This document shows positions 63,729 through 64,000 of a stretch of 64,000 nt of DNA, in pieces. How positions within the stretch are numbered: the stretch's first letter is position 1; each line of letters begins with the position of its first letter. Source of the DNA: Glaciecola sp. (GTDB lineage Bacteria; Pseudomonadota; Gammaproteobacteria; Enterobacterales; Alteromonadaceae); NCBI GenBank assembly GCA_023268935.1, contig JALRKK010000054.1, positions 1 through 64,000 of the forward strand. The letters run 5' to 3'. The notes below the pieces were generated by a model. That model was not told where the DNA came from, made no database searches, and worked only from the letters and a program-made list of their open reading frames with translations. The position numbers were made by a program, and so were the translations under genes.

Positions 63729-64000
63729 ATGAAACTCGAATCCATGGTCTTGCATCACGCTTACAAATCTGACCCAACGACCAAAGCTGCAGCAGTGCCA
63801 ATCTACCAAACCACATCTTATACGTTTGATGACACCCAACACGGTGCGGACCTGTTTGATCTAAAGGTCGCAGGGAATATCTATACCCGAATCATGAATC
63901 CAACCACAGCTGTACTTGAAGAACGCATGGCGGCTTTAGAGGGTGGGATAGGTGCATTATGCGTTGCTTCAGGTATGGCTGCCATTACCTATGCGGTTGA
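63729..64000 (+). CDS. metY: O-acetylhomoserine sulfhydrylase-like PLP enzyme, 3' end off the window
   Basis: The first 90 codons of a Cys/Met-metabolism PLP enzyme are visible: [60 protein letters not shown] and [20 protein letters not shown]. The [10 protein letters not shown] block and the substrate loop point to O-acetylhomoserine aminocarboxypropyltransferase (direct sulfhydrylation to homocysteine) rather than MetB. The PLP Lys would lie beyond position 64000. AAGGAAA precedes the ATG at good spacing. No MetJ-type repeat is obvious in the AT-rich 190 bases upstream. Confidence 0.85.
   Translation, partial: MKLESMVLHHAYKSDPTTKAAAVPIYQTTSYTFDDTQHGADLFDLKVAGNIYTRIMNPTTAVLEERMAALEGGIGALCVASGMAAITYAV

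Overview
The window is a stretch of ordinary, gene-dense bacterial chromosome from a gammaproteobacterium, most likely an Alteromonadales member (Alteromonas/Glaciecola/Paraglaciecola-like). This rests on protein similarity to E. coli and Shewanella/Alteromonas families, the gene order (leuS-lptE-holA-nadD-rsfS-rlmH-mrdA-mrdB-rlpA-dacA-ybeD-lipB-lipA; ppsA/ppsR; ratA-rnfH/smpB; a HexR-linked Entner-Doudoroff block) and moderate base composition. I see no insertion sequence, prophage, CRISPR array, rRNA or tRNA. Both edges cut genes: a Lon-related protease on the left and an O-acetylhomoserine sulfhydrylase-like gene on the right.

Layout. 1-14.6 kb: a protease fragment, then a long plus-strand run for leucyl-tRNA synthetase, LPS assembly, DNA polymerase III delta, NAD synthesis, ribosome silencing and methylation, cell elongation (PBP2, RodA, RlpA, PBP5) and lipoate synthesis. 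14.6-19.9 kb: a tiny lipoprotein gene not obvious from long reading frames, asparaginase I, YeaC, a zinc-ribbon membrane protein, a sodium:alanine symporter with an extra loop, an M14 carboxypeptidase and a membrane-anchored thioredoxin-like protein. 20-28.5 kb: a long GAPDH paralogue, then a glycogen/maltodextrin block malQ-glgB-glgX with msrB as its last gene.

28.7-39 kb is the central carbon module: gap-yeaD, the tightly packed zwf-pgl-edd-glk-eda operon (a complete glucose to pyruvate + G3P Entner-Doudoroff route), divergent hexR, and pykA. Palindromes of the form TGTARTNNNAYTACA lie in the malQ/gap, zwf/hexR and pykA upstream regions and again in the distant ppsA/ppsR intergenic region. 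This strongly suggests a HexR regulon spread over the window, with repressor-like placement at zwf and activator-like placement at ppsA.

39-55 kb: a saccharopine-dehydrogenase-like oxidoreductase behind a striking 12-bp inverted repeat, a nitroreductase, SppA, YfbV, thioredoxin reductase, the N-end-rule set (aat, bpt, clpA, clpS, with infA), CspD, RluE, MnmA-HflD-PurB, a free-standing class III nucleotide cyclase domain and the ribosomal oxygenase RoxA. 55-64 kb: a DUF4826-like protein with the 1006-residue FAD/Fe-S dehydrogenase YdiJ, PEP synthase with its regulator, RnfH-RatA, SmpB and the truncated metY-like gene.

No obviously new multi-gene system is present. The items most worth a second look are the small lipoprotein at 14569-14691, the stand-alone cyclase domain with its hairpin-covered ribosome binding site, the inverted repeats around the trxB and 39.1-kb promoters, and the HexR-box network including the glycogen operon.
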